From: Streptomyces camponoticapitis
GTDB lineage: Bacteria; Actinomycetota; Actinomycetes; Streptomycetales; Streptomycetaceae
Assembly (NCBI RefSeq): GCF_014646115.1
Contig: NZ_BMMV01000002.1
Span: forward strand, 421,585 to 485,584
Direction of reading: 5' to 3'
Length of the DNA: 64,000 nt
The notes beneath the pieces are model-generated. The model saw nothing but the letters and a program-made list of their open reading frames with translations, searched no databases and was not told the origin of the DNA. This document shows positions 26,786 through 35,754 of this stretch, one piece after another; the stretch's first letter is position 1, and each line of letters opens with the position of its first letter. A program made the position numbers and the translations under genes.

Positions 26786-27941
26786 ACGCTCCGCGGTCGC
26801 CGCCTTCGGCGACGCCGGTCTGCTCGCGCTGGGCGCGGCTCCGGCCGCCTTCGGTGACGAAGCCGCACCCGATTTGGTCGTTGGAGGTATCGAGCCGATC
26901 GACGGTGTGAAGCCGGGGAGCAACTTCGATCTGCCGGTCACGGTGGCGAACCAGGGCACAGGGGCTGCCGAGAAGGTGTGGGTCTCCTACTCCGTCACCC
27001 GGGGACTCGACTTCGCGGAGGTTCCCTCCAACTGCCGGACACAGCAGGTCCCGTCCTACGACGAGATGCCCGAGAGGTGGATCGCGGTGTGCGCGTTCGA
27101 CCAGGCGGCGGAGCCGGGCGTGGTCTACACGCCCGAGAAGCCCCTCCGCGTCAAGGCGCTGGACCGCGCACTCAACGACGAGTTGCGCGTACGTGTCGGG
27201 GATTTCGATCCAGGGGCGGACGAGAACGGCACTCCGCCGGTGGCGGGAACCGCACCGGCGGTGGAACTGGTCGAGGGGCAGGCCGGAGGCGAGGGCTCCG
27301 CGCCGTTTGTCGATGTGCCCGTCACCTCCGACAACACGGCCGACTACCAGGTGACGGGCGCCGCGTTGAAGGGGAGCGTCGGTGACAAGGTGACGATGAA
27401 GGTGAAGTTCACCAACGCCGGGCCCGCCTGGGTAATGACCAAGGAGGGGGGCCGGCTCGTGCAGGTCCTGGTCACGCCGCCCGCCGGAACATCGGTCGTC
27501 AAGCCCCACGGGTTCTGCGAGGCGGAGGGTGACGCGTACGCCTGCGGCACCAGTCAGCGGTCGGTCAACGAGGGCGGCCAGGAGACCTACACCTTCGAGC
27601 TGAAGATCGACAAGAAGGTGCCGGGCGCCAAGGGCTCGGTGGCGCTGAGCGCCGAGGCGCGGCCGTTCGACCCCAACAAGGCCAACGACAAGGCCGACAT
27701 CACGCTGGACGTCACGGCTGGAGGGCCGACCGGCTCGACCAACGGCTCGGACGGTTCGGACGGCTCGGCCGGCGGGTCGTCGTCGCCCGGCGACGACGGG
27801 AGAACGGAGAACGGCGGCAACCTGGCAGCGACAGGCTCCTCCGCGACACCGGCGATCACGGGCGCGGCTGCCGCGGCGGTGGTCACGGGCGCGGGCACGC
27901 TCCTCATCGTGCGCCGCCGCCGGGCCGGGAGCCTGAGCTGA
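26778..27941 (+). CDS. Cell-surface protein with LAATG sortase signal
   Basis: A 387-residue exported protein. The N-terminus (residues 1-26) is a weak signal peptide with core GLLALGAAPAAFG; the middle has two beta-sandwich regions typical of CARDB/DUF11-like surface modules (SNFDLPVTVANQGTGAAEKVWVSYSVTRG). A Gly/Ser/Asp-rich linker leads to LAATG (349-353), a hydrophobic stretch and RRRR: the sorting signal of streptomycete class E sortase substrates. It should be covalently anchored to peptidoglycan. ATG 26778 lies inside the start of the divergent merR; the unusually short positive N-region suggests the 5' end was reshaped. Confidence 0.82.
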   Translation: MNIRSAVAAFGDAGLLALGAAPAAFGDEAAPDLVVGGIEPIDGVKPGSNFDLPVTVANQGTGAAEKVWVSYSVTRGLDFAEVPSNCRTQQVPSYDEMPERWIAVCAFDQAAEPGVVYTPEKPLRVKALDRALNDELRVRVGDFDPGADENGTPPVAGTAPAVELVEGQAGGEGSAPFVDVPVTSDNTADYQVTGAALKGSVGDKVTMKVKFTNAGPAWVMTKEGGRLVQVLVTPPAGTSVVKPHGFCEAEGDAYACGTSQRSVNEGGQETYTFELKIDKKVPGAKGSVALSAEARPFDPNKANDKADITLDVTAGGPTGSTNGSDGSDGSAGGSSSPGDDGRTENGGNLAATGSSATPAITGAAAAAVVTGAGTLLIVRRRRAGSLS

Positions 27942-28232
27942 CGCCGGTCCGACGCGAGCGGTGACGCAGGCCCCGGGCATCTGGTCCGGGGCATGCGCAC
28001 TGCCTTGACTGGTCGCACCTCACACGGTTCCGGAGGCAGTTGGGGACCGAACCGAGTCCCACCGGCCGGACCGTTCCGAAGCCCGCTCGGAACAGAAGAG
28101 CGGACCGTGGCGGACGACCCGACCCGGTTGCACGGTGGACGTCACCGACCAGAAATCCCGTTGACCGGGGACGGCCAAGGCGTGAGAGCGTCGCCTTGGT
28201 CGGAACCAACGGCGTACGGGGGACGGTGAGCG

Positions 28233-29567
28233 GTGGCTGGCTCGGACATGGCGCGTGATGGCCTGCGGGTGAAGGACACCTCGTCCGGTCCGCCGTTGTG
28301 GACAGCGGATTTCGGGTTGTTCTTCACCGCCCGCACCACGTCTTTGCTGGGCGACGCCATGCTCCCCGTCGCGATCACCGCCGCCGTGCTCCACGCGGGG
28401 TACGGGGCCAGTGGGGTGGGCTACGCCCTCGCCGCTCTCGTGGCGCCGTTCGCCGCGCTGATCATCTTCGGCGGGGTGATGTCCGACCGCTTGGGCGCCC
28501 GGCGGCTGATGGTCGTCTCGGACGCGGCCCGCCTCTGCTCTCAGGGAGCGCTCGCGCTGCTGTTCCTGTCGGGTACGCCGCAGTTGTGGCAGATTCTGGT
28601 ACTGCTGGCCCTGATCGGGGCGGGCGGCGCGCTCTTCCAGCCCGGAGTCGCCAGCATCACCCCGCTCATAGCCCAGGATGTGCAGAAGGCCAACGCCACG
28701 CTCCGTATCTCGGAGTCCGTCACCGTCGTCATCGGACCGTCTCTGGCCGGCCTCCTGCTGGTGATCTCCTCGCCGGCGGCGGTGGTCGCCGTTGACGCTC
28801 TGACCTACGCGGCCAGCGGCCTCTGCCTGCTCCTGCTCCGCTCGGTCCCGATGGGCCCGGCCGAACGGAAGGGCAAGTCGTCGTTCCGGGCCGATCTCGT
28901 AGAGGGATGGCAGGAGTTCCGGGCCAGGACCTGGCTGTGGAGCGTCATCGTCGTCTTCATGCTCTGGCAGCTTGCCGGTGCCGGCCCCGCCATGACGCTC
29001 GGCAACAGCTCGCTCGTCACCGACCACGGGGCGTCGGTGTTCGGCATGGTCATGTCATCCCTCGGCGCGGGAAGCGTGCTGGGCGGGCTCCTCGCGATCA
29101 GGCTCCGCCCGCGCTATCCACTCCGCGCCGGCGCCCTCTCCATGATTCTCTGGGCGCCCATGCCGTTGAGTGTCGCGCTCGGCTTTTCCGCACCGCTCAT
29201 CGCCGGGTGCTACGCGGTGAGTGGAGTGGGCATGGCGTTCTGGATCGTCATGTTCCACACGAGCGTGCAGACCCACATCCCGCAGGACGTCCTCGGCCGA
29301 GTACACGCGTACGACGCGGCAGGCTCTCTGGTGATGAAGCCGGTCGGGCAGGCGGTGGCCGGGCCGCTCGCGGCCGTCGCCGGGGCCGTGCCGCTGCTGT
29401 ACGTGTCCACGTCCATGGCGCTCGTCGCCTGCGGCCTGCTCCTGGCGATCCCGGCCGTGCGCGGCCTGAAGAGCGTGCAGCGCAGCCGGCCTGGGCATCA
29501 CGGAGGCGGCGGCACAGCGGACCACCGCACCGCCGGAGCGCAGCCCCCTCGCGTTCCCCAGGAGTGA
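28233..29567 (+). CDS. MFS transporter, DHA3-like drug efflux family
   Basis: A 444-residue integral membrane protein with about 12 hydrophobic segments. The loop 2-3 motif appears as GGVMSDRLGARRLMVVSD, and the first-half layout (FFTARTTSLLGDAMLPVAITAAVL) fits macrolide-efflux-like DHA3 proteins. It likely exports hydrophobic compounds by proton antiport. GTG 28233 is used; ATG 28248 is a plausible alternative. No regulator gene is adjacent on the same strand; the divergent-downstream neighbour is the MerR-methyltransferase. Confidence 0.87.
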   Translation: MAGSDMARDGLRVKDTSSGPPLWTADFGLFFTARTTSLLGDAMLPVAITAAVLHAGYGASGVGYALAALVAPFAALIIFGGVMSDRLGARRLMVVSDAARLCSQGALALLFLSGTPQLWQILVLLALIGAGGALFQPGVASITPLIAQDVQKANATLRISESVTVVIGPSLAGLLLVISSPAAVVAVDALTYAASGLCLLLLRSVPMGPAERKGKSSFRADLVEGWQEFRARTWLWSVIVVFMLWQLAGAGPAMTLGNSSLVTDHGASVFGMVMSSLGAGSVLGGLLAIRLRPRYPLRAGALSMILWAPMPLSVALGFSAPLIAGCYAVSGVGMAFWIVMFHTSVQTHIPQDVLGRVHAYDAAGSLVMKPVGQAVAGPLAAVAGAVPLLYVSTSMALVACGLLLAIPAVRGLKSVQRSRPGHHGGGGTADHRTAGAQPPRVPQE

Positions 29568-29679
29568 CATCCCCCCTGACGGCCCGTATCCGGCCGACGT
29601 GGCCCCTACCGAATGGCCGGGCCGCCCCGGCCGCGCGGTCCGTCCGGGAGCTGGCACGGCACCGGCGCGGCGACGGGGT

Positions 29680-30795
29680 TCAGGCGATGAGCAGACGGAG
29701 GCCGAGATCTGCCGTGTCGAGATCGGTGAGGTCGCTGTTGCGTTCGGCCCATCGGCCGGATTCGAGGTCGTCGCTGAGGCCTCGTACCGCCCGCCGTTCG
29801 GCCTCGGGCCCGACCCGCGTCCACACCGACATCGCACGGCGTACGTGCTCCTCCAGGTAGGCACCCGGCCGGCGCCAGTACGCCTCGAACAGGCCGTCGG
29901 CGCAGTCCCACGGGATGGGTACCGGCTCGGCACGGGCGCCGATCGTGTCCGCCATCCCGGCGAGCGAGGGGAATCCGGCGAGGACGCCGGCGAATTCGGG
30001 CAGGTAGTCGCGGGTGAGCCAGAACCGGTCCTGCCATCCGGGCTCGTCGGTGTCGAACGTGAGCACCACGACGCGGCGGGCCACGCGCCGCATCTCGCGC
30101 AGTCCCGCTGCCGGGTCCTCCCAGTGGTGAACGGTGGAGACGGCCATCGCCACGTCGAAGGAGCGGTCCTCGAAAGGCAGGCTCTCCGCGGCGGCGGCCA
30201 CGCACGGCGCCGAGCCGGCGGGGCGCTGTGCCCGCATGACCGCCGATGGTTCCACCGCGGTCACGTCGCGGTCAGCGGGCTCGTAGGAGCCGGTGCCGGC
30301 CCCGACGTTCAGCACCGTCCGCGCGTCTCCGAGCGCGTCCCAGATCTGTGCGGCGATCCGCGGCTCGGTACGCTGTGTCGTGGTGTAGGCACCGCCGATC
30401 GAGTCGTACAGGCGGGCACCGAGCATCTCCAGTTGCTCCTCTGGTGTCACCTTCAGTCCCCTCGCCCGTGCCTCAAGTTCCCTGTCGATGGCCGCCGCCA
30501 TGGCGTCGGCGCGGTCACGCCGCTCCAGGAGCAGGCCGCGCAGCCGGCGCAGGTGCGCGACCGCGTCGGCGGACGGGTCGCCGACGAGTTCCGCGACCTC
30601 CCGCAGCCCGAAACCGAGCCGCCGGTAGGCCAGTACCTCCCGCAGCCGCTCCACGTCGCCCGCGGAATAGGCCCGGTACCCGGCCACGGTCCGCGCCGAC
30701 GGCCGGACGAGGCTGATCGCGTCGTAGTGATGCAGCGTGCGGACGCTCACGCCGGCCAGCTCGGCCACGCGTCCCACGGTCCAGTGATCCTCCAC
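29680..30795 (-). CDS. MerR regulator fused to a class I SAM-dependent methyltransferase
   Basis: A 371-residue two-domain protein. Residues 1-70 are a MerR DNA-binding domain (WTVGRVAELAGVSVRTLHHYDAISLVRPS, then GYRAYSAGDVERLREVLAYRRLGF), 75-120 a coiled dimerisation helix, and 140-371 a methyltransferase with motif I VLNVGAGTGSYEP (161-173), acidic VEPS and MAVSTVHHWEDPAAGLREMRRVARR. GTG 30795 is chosen because MerR domains start here and a MerR-type promoter ends seven bases upstream; the open frame before it is spurious. The methyltransferase may act as a ligand sensor or modify the inducer. TipA/BmrR-like regulators have other sensor domains in this position. Confidence 0.88.
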   Translation of the reverse strand: MEDHWTVGRVAELAGVSVRTLHHYDAISLVRPSARTVAGYRAYSAGDVERLREVLAYRRLGFGLREVAELVGDPSADAVAHLRRLRGLLLERRDRADAMAAAIDRELEARARGLKVTPEEQLEMLGARLYDSIGGAYTTTQRTEPRIAAQIWDALGDARTVLNVGAGTGSYEPADRDVTAVEPSAVMRAQRPAGSAPCVAAAAESLPFEDRSFDVAMAVSTVHHWEDPAAGLREMRRVARRVVVLTFDTDEPGWQDRFWLTRDYLPEFAGVLAGFPSLAGMADTIGARAEPVPIPWDCADGLFEAYWRRPGAYLEEHVRRAMSVWTRVGPEAERRAVRGLSDDLESGRWAERNSDLTDLDTADLGLRLLIA

Positions 30796-30802
30796 GGCTG
30801 CG

Positions 30803-30833
30803 ACTATGCAGCCTGACGTCACGTGAGGGTCAA
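30803..30833 (-). promoter_or_regulatory. MerR-type promoter with 19-bp spacer and dyad operator
   Basis: On the minus strand TTGACC (30828-30833) and CATAGT (30803-30808) are separated by 19 bases, the over-long spacing diagnostic of MerR-activated promoters. A near-palindrome, CCTCACGTGACGTCAGG, starts at the -35 and fills the spacer. The -10 ends seven bases from GTG 30795, so the transcript is probably leaderless and the gene autoregulated. Confidence 0.75.
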
Positions 30834-30990
30834 GAGCCTCACTGACCCGGCGTGCCCCTCGGTGGAATTCCGCGGCCCGGCGCGATCGCCCCCTTCCGAT
30901 GACTTCCCCGTTGACCCGGCCATGCCGAGCGGCCGGGGCCCACCGTGATGCGTCTCCGGTGGGGACAGGCACCGCCTCCTCGCGTTCGTC

Positions 30991-32130
30991 CTACCGTGCC
31001 CGCCATGTGTAGGGGGCAAGGGCGGTGGTGTCGGAGTCGGTGTCTGGCCAGCGGTGTCGGAGCACGGTGGCCGTGGACCTGGCCCAGGCCGCCAGGTGGG
31101 GGAGTACCCGGTTGGTCTCGGCGGTGCGGGCTCCGGATTCGAGGAGCGCCACCAGCTGGGTGCGGGAGTCGTCGCCGTGACTGCGCGCGTCCAGCGTGGT
31201 GAGCCGTTCCGTGCGCATCATCACCCAGACCATGGAGGCCGAGGCCAGCCCGTACCCGAACCGGTGGTCGTCCTCGGCCTCGGGGACCGTACGAGACAGA
31301 GCTCGGCGGAACGCCTCGATCTGGCTCGGCCCCGATACACGCAGCCAGTCCGGGCCGGGGACCGCGAAGCCGGCCGCGGCGGTGAGTGCGTGGCGGAAGC
31401 CCGCGCCCTCGAAGTCGATCAGCCGGCCGCCGCCGGGCCCGGTGAGGAAGTTGTGTGATTCGGTGTCGCCGTTGGTCAGGGCCAGGAACGGGCCGGGATC
31501 TGCCAGTTCGGCCACGGCCGCTTGAAGATCGCGCTCCGCGGCGGCGGACAGCGGGACGCCGAAGGCGGCGGCCTGGGCCAGCCCGTTTTGCCAGAGACCG
31601 GTGTAGGCGTGCTCCCAGTCGCCGAGCCGGTCGGTGGTGGTGCCCAGTGCCGTGCGGCGGGAGTTGAACAGTGCGGCGCGGCCGGCGGACGCGGCGGCCA
31701 GCTCACCCATCGATGACGCGAAGGCGGTCAGTTCGGCGTCCAGGGCCGGGGTGTGGCCGTCGCGGCGCAGGAGCTGGGCCAGTTCGGTGCGCGGGTACAG
31801 GTCCTCCAGCACGAGCAGGCGGGAGTCCGGTGAGGCGGCGTGCAGCCGTGGTACGAGGCCGAGGCCGAGGTCGTCGGCGATGAAGGCGAGCGCGGCGTGC
31901 TCGCACCGCATCAGTTCCTCGGCCGAGCGGAGTCCGTATCCCTCGGGACGCAGGGATTTCACGATGACCGTGTCGGGGAGTCCGTTCGCCTTGGCCAGGT
32001 GGGCGCGCAGCACCCAGGGATGGTGCAGCGGCTCGATGCTCTCGATGATGACCCGCGCGCCGGCGGAGGCTGTGAGCAGCGCCTCGATCTCGGCGGATGC
32101 GGGCGGGATGACGTCCGGAGGTAAGGGCAT
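30991..32130 (-). CDS. Aminoglycoside-phosphotransferase-like kinase (APH/ChoK fold)
   Basis: A 379-residue protein with the protein-kinase-like APH fold. VIVKSLRPEG resembles the ATP-binding lysine strand; LTNGDTESHNFL matches the catalytic loop (HGDxxxxN in true APHs, here NGD), and RLIDFEGAG the metal-binding DxD/E region. The substitution of the loop histidine is tolerated in several family branches, so activity is uncertain. ATG 32130 has GAGGAT six bases upstream. Function could be phosphorylation of a small molecule. Confidence 0.75.
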   Translation of the reverse strand: MPLPPDVIPPASAEIEALLTASAGARVIIESIEPLHHPWVLRAHLAKANGLPDTVIVKSLRPEGYGLRSAEELMRCEHAALAFIADDLGLGLVPRLHAASPDSRLLVLEDLYPRTELAQLLRRDGHTPALDAELTAFASSMGELAAASAGRAALFNSRRTALGTTTDRLGDWEHAYTGLWQNGLAQAAAFGVPLSAAAERDLQAAVAELADPGPFLALTNGDTESHNFLTGPGGGRLIDFEGAGFRHALTAAAGFAVPGPDWLRVSGPSQIEAFRRALSRTVPEAEDDHRFGYGLASASMVWVMMRTERLTTLDARSHGDDSRTQLVALLESGARTAETNRVLPHLAAWARSTATVLRHRWPDTDSDTTALAPYTWRAR

Positions 32131-32340
32131 CGGGGGATCCTCGCACGGCGCGTCTGACGGCCGCCGGGGTGCTGAAGAATGGGCCCGTTCGAGAACGGCG
32201 TTTCCAGGGGTAGAGGGTGGTCGTCCCGCACCCCCACAAGACGAAGCCGAGATGCTCCGGGGCGGGTGAGGTGGCCTCAGCCGCCGTCGCACGGGATAAC
32301 CCGGCGACACAGACGATCACCCCCGGGATACTGGTCGCCC

Positions 32341-33087
32341 ATGGATGAGGTCAGAGTTGTCGTCGCCCATTCCGAGCGCGCGACCCTGCGCGTCGGTGAT
32401 GTGTTCCTGAAGGTGGACGCCGATCAGGCGCGTATCGACGTCGAGGTCGAGGCGATGGCCCTTGCGCCGGTCCCGACCCCGAAGGTCCTTTGGCGCAAGC
32501 CGCCCGTGCTCGCGATCGCCGCGGTCCCGGGGACGGCACTCGGTCGCCTCGGCGAGCCGTCGACCGCGTCCCCGGCGGCGTGGGCCGCGGCGGGCGCAGC
32601 CATCCGGAAGCTGCACGAGGCGCCCTTGCCGCCGTGGGCCGGCCGGCGCCGCCGGGGTCCCGACGAGTTGGTCGCGGAACTCGACGGAGAGTGCGAGTCG
32701 CTCGTGCGGAACGGCGTGCTGCCCGCCGACCTGGTCACCCGCAACCGCCAGGTCGCCGAGGCCGTCCTCCGGCCGTGGACTCCGGTGTTCACGCACGGCG
32801 ATCTGCAGCTTGATCACGTCTTTGTCGACGGCGACGAGGTCACGGGCATCATCGACTGGTCCGAGGCGGGCCGCGGCGACGCCCTTTTCGACATCGCCAC
32901 CGTGACGCTCGGACACGAGGAGCACCTGGGCGACGTCGTCGCCGGTTATGGCACCGACGTCGATGTCGACGTGATCCGCGCGTGGTGGTCGGTACGAAGC
33001 CTGCTGGGGGTTCGCTGGCTGGTCGAGCACGGCTTCGACCCGTCCGCCCCGGGCTGTGAGGTCGACGTGCTGAGATCCCGGATGTGA
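32341..33087 (+). CDS. Aminoglycoside phosphotransferase family protein
   Basis: A 248-residue small-molecule kinase. The Brenner motif is complete: FTHGDLQLDHVFV with catalytic Asp, then GIIDWSEAGRGDALFDIA for metal binding. The N-lobe is short (VVAHSERATLRVGDVFLKVDADQARIDVEVEAM). GATACT at 32327-32332 lies eight bases before ATG 32341 with no ribosome binding site, pointing to a leaderless message. It diverges from the other APH-like gene, 210 bases away. Substrate unknown. Confidence 0.87.
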   Translation: MDEVRVVVAHSERATLRVGDVFLKVDADQARIDVEVEAMALAPVPTPKVLWRKPPVLAIAAVPGTALGRLGEPSTASPAAWAAAGAAIRKLHEAPLPPWAGRRRRGPDELVAELDGECESLVRNGVLPADLVTRNRQVAEAVLRPWTPVFTHGDLQLDHVFVDGDEVTGIIDWSEAGRGDALFDIATVTLGHEEHLGDVVAGYGTDVDVDVIRAWWSVRSLLGVRWLVEHGFDPSAPGCEVDVLRSRM

Positions 33088-33300
33088 GTCCGCGCGGCAC
33101 GCTGCGCGCTCTACCGGGCCGCCTTCCTTCCCGCGGGCTCGGGCGCCCCCGACTCCAACTCTCCTGACTTCAGAGGCTCCGAACTCCGCGTAGTAGCCAC
33201 TTTTTTGTGGGTACTTGGCGGCGGTCAGCAACTGGCCGATGCTGATCAAGGGCGGTAAGGGCCGCCCGGTCCGGGTGATACGGGGTGACTGTGCGATTCG

Positions 33301-33657
33301 TCAGGAGGTCGACCGGGCGTCGGTGAGTTTCTCCAGACGCCGGTGGCCCCAGTCGGAGAGAGGGGCCAACGCTTCGGAGAGTTCCTGACCGAACGTGGTC
33401 AAGGAGTACGTGGTCATCAGCGGAAGTGTGTCGTACACCTCCCGGTGCACCAGTCCGTCGGTCTCCATATCGCGCAGCGCCTGAGTCAGCACCTTCTCAC
33501 TGAGGCCCGGCAGCAGCCGGCGCAGCTCGCCCGGACGGCGCGGACCGGATTCAAGCAGCCAGAGCAGGGCCGTTTTCCACTTCCCGTCGATCACGGCGAT
33601 CGCGGCTGTCACCCCGCAGACATTCGGGTCCTGCGCACGGCTACGCGTCATCTCCAC
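33301..33657 (-). CDS. HxlR-family transcriptional regulator
   Basis: A 118-residue winged-helix regulator with the family hallmarks: a cysteine near the N-terminus (DPNVCGVTAAIAVIDGKWKTALLWLL), LLPGLSEKVLTQALRDMETDGLVHREVY and YSLTTFGQELSEAL. The single cysteine could make it redox- or electrophile-responsive. It is divergent, with 45 bases between, from the imine-reductase-like gene it probably represses. Confidence 0.93.
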   Translation of the reverse strand: MEMTRSRAQDPNVCGVTAAIAVIDGKWKTALLWLLESGPRRPGELRRLLPGLSEKVLTQALRDMETDGLVHREVYDTLPLMTTYSLTTFGQELSEALAPLSDWGHRRLEKLTDARSTS

Positions 33658-33702
33658 CCCATTCGTTCATTCATATGCTCAATACCGCAACGGAGTTGGA
33701 TC

Positions 33703-34605
33703 ATGTCCCTACACCCCGAATCCCTGAACCCCGAACATTCTGCCGTCACCGTCCTCGGGTTGGGGCCGATGGGCCGATCCCTGGCGGGCGCATTCCTGGA
33801 TGCCGGCTTGCGAACCTCGGTCTGGAACCGGACGCAGGGCCTGGACCGGGAGTTGGTCGCGCGGGGCGCGGCAAGCTTTCAGTCGGCGGAGGAAGCCGTT
33901 GCCGCAAGCGAGTTGACCGTGGTCTGTGTGGTGAACTACGACGCCGCGGACACCATTCTGCGGCGCGGGGCAGTCAGGGACGCGCTCAGGGGGCGCACCG
34001 TGGTCAACCTGACCGCAGACACGCCGGTCCGAGCCCGGGACACGGCGTCATGGGCCGCTGAGCACAGGGTTCGCTACCTGGACGGTGCGATCATGACGCC
34101 GACCACGACCATCGGCACCCCGTCCGCGGTGCTCATCTACAGCGGCCCGGAGGGTCTCTACCGCGAGCAGCAACCCGTCCTGGAGGCGCTGGGCGGCACC
34201 CAGACCCACCTGGGGGAGGAGATCGGCCGGGCGGCGGCATACGACATCGCGCTGCTCGACATCTTCTGGACCGCCATGTCGGGTTACGCCCACGCCTTGG
34301 CGGTGGCGCGAGCGGAAGGGATCACCGCACGGCAGTTGGCCCCGTTCGCCAAGGGCATCGGCGCGATACTTCCGCCGATCTTCGAAGGGACCGCCGAGGA
34401 AATGGACAGCGGAGCGTTTTCGGGAGAGGGCAACGCGCTTGTCTCGGCCGCGTCGTCCATGGCCCATATCGTCCAGGCCTCCGAGGCCCACGGCATCGAT
34501 GCGGGCGTGATGCGCGCGGCCGAGGGTCTGGCCCGCCGAGCAATCGGACGAGGCCACGGCGCTGACGGATTCATACGCATCGCCGAACTCCTCGGGCGGC
34601 GCTGA
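33703..34605 (+). CDS. NADPH-binding reductase, imine-reductase-like / 6PGDH-type
   Basis: A 300-residue protein of the beta-hydroxyacid dehydrogenase superfamily. VLGLGPMGRSLAGAFLDAG is the Rossmann cofactor site and VWNRTQG the NADPH-specific strand end. Residues RAAAYDIALLDIFWTAMSGYAHALAVARAEG form the long interdomain helix in which imine reductases carry their catalytic Asp or Tyr; YD is present. This favours imine reductase over sugar-acid dehydrogenase, without proof. GGAG eight bases before ATG 33703 supports the start. Probably controlled by the divergent HxlR protein. Confidence 0.85.
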   Translation: MSLHPESLNPEHSAVTVLGLGPMGRSLAGAFLDAGLRTSVWNRTQGLDRELVARGAASFQSAEEAVAASELTVVCVVNYDAADTILRRGAVRDALRGRTVVNLTADTPVRARDTASWAAEHRVRYLDGAIMTPTTTIGTPSAVLIYSGPEGLYREQQPVLEALGGTQTHLGEEIGRAAAYDIALLDIFWTAMSGYAHALAVARAEGITARQLAPFAKGIGAILPPIFEGTAEEMDSGAFSGEGNALVSAASSMAHIVQASEAHGIDAGVMRAAEGLARRAIGRGHGADGFIRIAELLGRR

Positions 34606-34632
34606 GGATATCCGGCCGGTTGGAGTCGGATT

Positions 34633-34659
34633 GACGGAGACACGGATGCTGTCTCCGTC
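34633..34659. terminator. Strong hairpin between convergent genes
   Basis: A perfect 10-bp stem (GACGGAGACA / TGTCTCCGTC) with a seven-base loop lies 28 bases after the imine-reductase-like stop and 85 bases beyond the 3' end of the SnoaL-like gene. It can serve as a bidirectional terminator. Confidence 0.7.
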
Positions 34660-34743
34660 TCCTCCCGGCCCCCTGGGTTCTCTGCGCCCACCGCGCCCCG
34701 GTCGTCGCCCCCCCCGCTCCGGCCTGTCTCGGGGGAGCCGCGC

Positions 34744-35227
34744 TCAGTCGTTCGGGAGCAGGACGGACGGGTCGCCGGAGAACCACGCGCTGTCGATGAT
34801 GAGACGGCTGATGCGCCACGCGTCCCCGTCGCGCACCAGGTCCGCGTCGTAGCGGTTCATCATCAGGGCGTGCCTGGTCCGTTCCGGATCGGGGCTCTCC
34901 CCGGCCGGGAAGTGCTGGGCCATCGCGTAGCAGTACAGCTTGGCGGTGTCGCCGTCGACCTTCGTACGGATGTTGCTGATCACATGGCTGGTGTCGAGCG
35001 GGCCCACCGTGGGGAATCAGCGCCTCCACAATGGTCTTACGCGGTGTCAGCACGGGGAATTCCAGGCCGATCCTGGTCGTGGCGGGTGTCAGGTCGACCG
35101 TGGCGTCCTCGGTCAGCGACGAGACGAACAAGTCGGCGTCGCCGTGGTCCAGGCCGGCGGCGTATCGGTACACGGTGTCGGCGATGGCGGCGCGGTCGAC
35201 GATGAGCTGAAGCGTGTCGTCGTTCAT
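34744..35227 (-). pseudogene. SnoaL-like (NTF2-fold) protein, frameshifted
   Basis: The N-terminal part from ATG 35227 reads MNDDTLQLIVDRAAIADTVYRYAAGLDHGDADLFVSS and the rest, in another frame, reads VGPLDTSHVISNIRTKVDGDTAKLYCYAMAQHFPAGE...AWRISRLIIDSAWFSGD. Together they make one SnoaL_4-like protein of about 160 residues. The break lies at a run of four G (35011-35014): with three, the frame reads through as IPTVGPLDTS. GGAGG seven bases upstream of the ATG is intact. A single homopolymer base can also be a sequencing error. Confidence 0.75.
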
Positions 35228-35355
35228 TTGAGGGCCTCCGCGGGTGGGATGTGGTGGCTGAGGTGGAACAGGTTGTGGGGGGTCGAGGCGCGCCGCATGA
35301 CCTCGCGCAGAGGGACCGGACCGTGCCGGGCAACGGCGTCGACCAGGACGGAGCG
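35228..35355 (-). pseudogene. C-terminal remnant of an unidentified gene coupled to the SnoaL-like gene
   Basis: A short minus-strand frame reads LVDAVARHGPVPLREVMRRA, then STPHNLFHLSHHIPPAEALK, and stops in a TGA that overlaps the SnoaL-like ATG. It looks like the last 40 codons of a protein and is preceded in frame by a stop at about 35357 with no start, so the rest of the gene is lost or shifted. The family was not recognised. Confidence 0.35.
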
Positions 35356-35754
35356 TCACGGCAGGGTTGAAGGGGGCGAGCACCGGTGAACTCCGCATGG
35401 GCCCATACGACAGGAGGCCTGCCGGCGTGGCATGGATGAACCGCCGATGAGAGCCAAGGCGGGCGGAGAACATTCCGGCGAGCCGTAAGCCGATTCACCC
35501 CGTTCTCCCGTTCGTTTGATGTGGACGGCGATCAGCGACTACGCCTGGTGAACCTTGACGCCCGGCCCGACCGCGATGGATCGCGGGACGGGACGTCGTC
35601 AGCCCACGGCCGTCAGTCCACGGCCGACGGATGTACTGGCATCTGGGAAAAGAAATCTTCCGGGTGGTGTCGAGAAGGTGTCGTCGGCTCCGACGTCCTG
35701 TGTGAGAGAGAGTCCTGACCCCGCTGCTGCGGGATCGAACTGAGGGAGACAGCC
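35356..35754. other. Gene-free stretch of about 400 bases
   Basis: No protein-like frame is seen between the decayed remnant and the SRPBCC gene. CCACGGCCG occurs twice about 13 bases apart near 35605-35630. The promoter of the SRPBCC gene should lie in the right-hand end. Confidence 0.4.

Noticed and set aside
28020..29027. Minus-strand frame opposite the MFS transporter
   Set aside because: Composition is low-complexity polar, while the plus frame has regular membrane helices.
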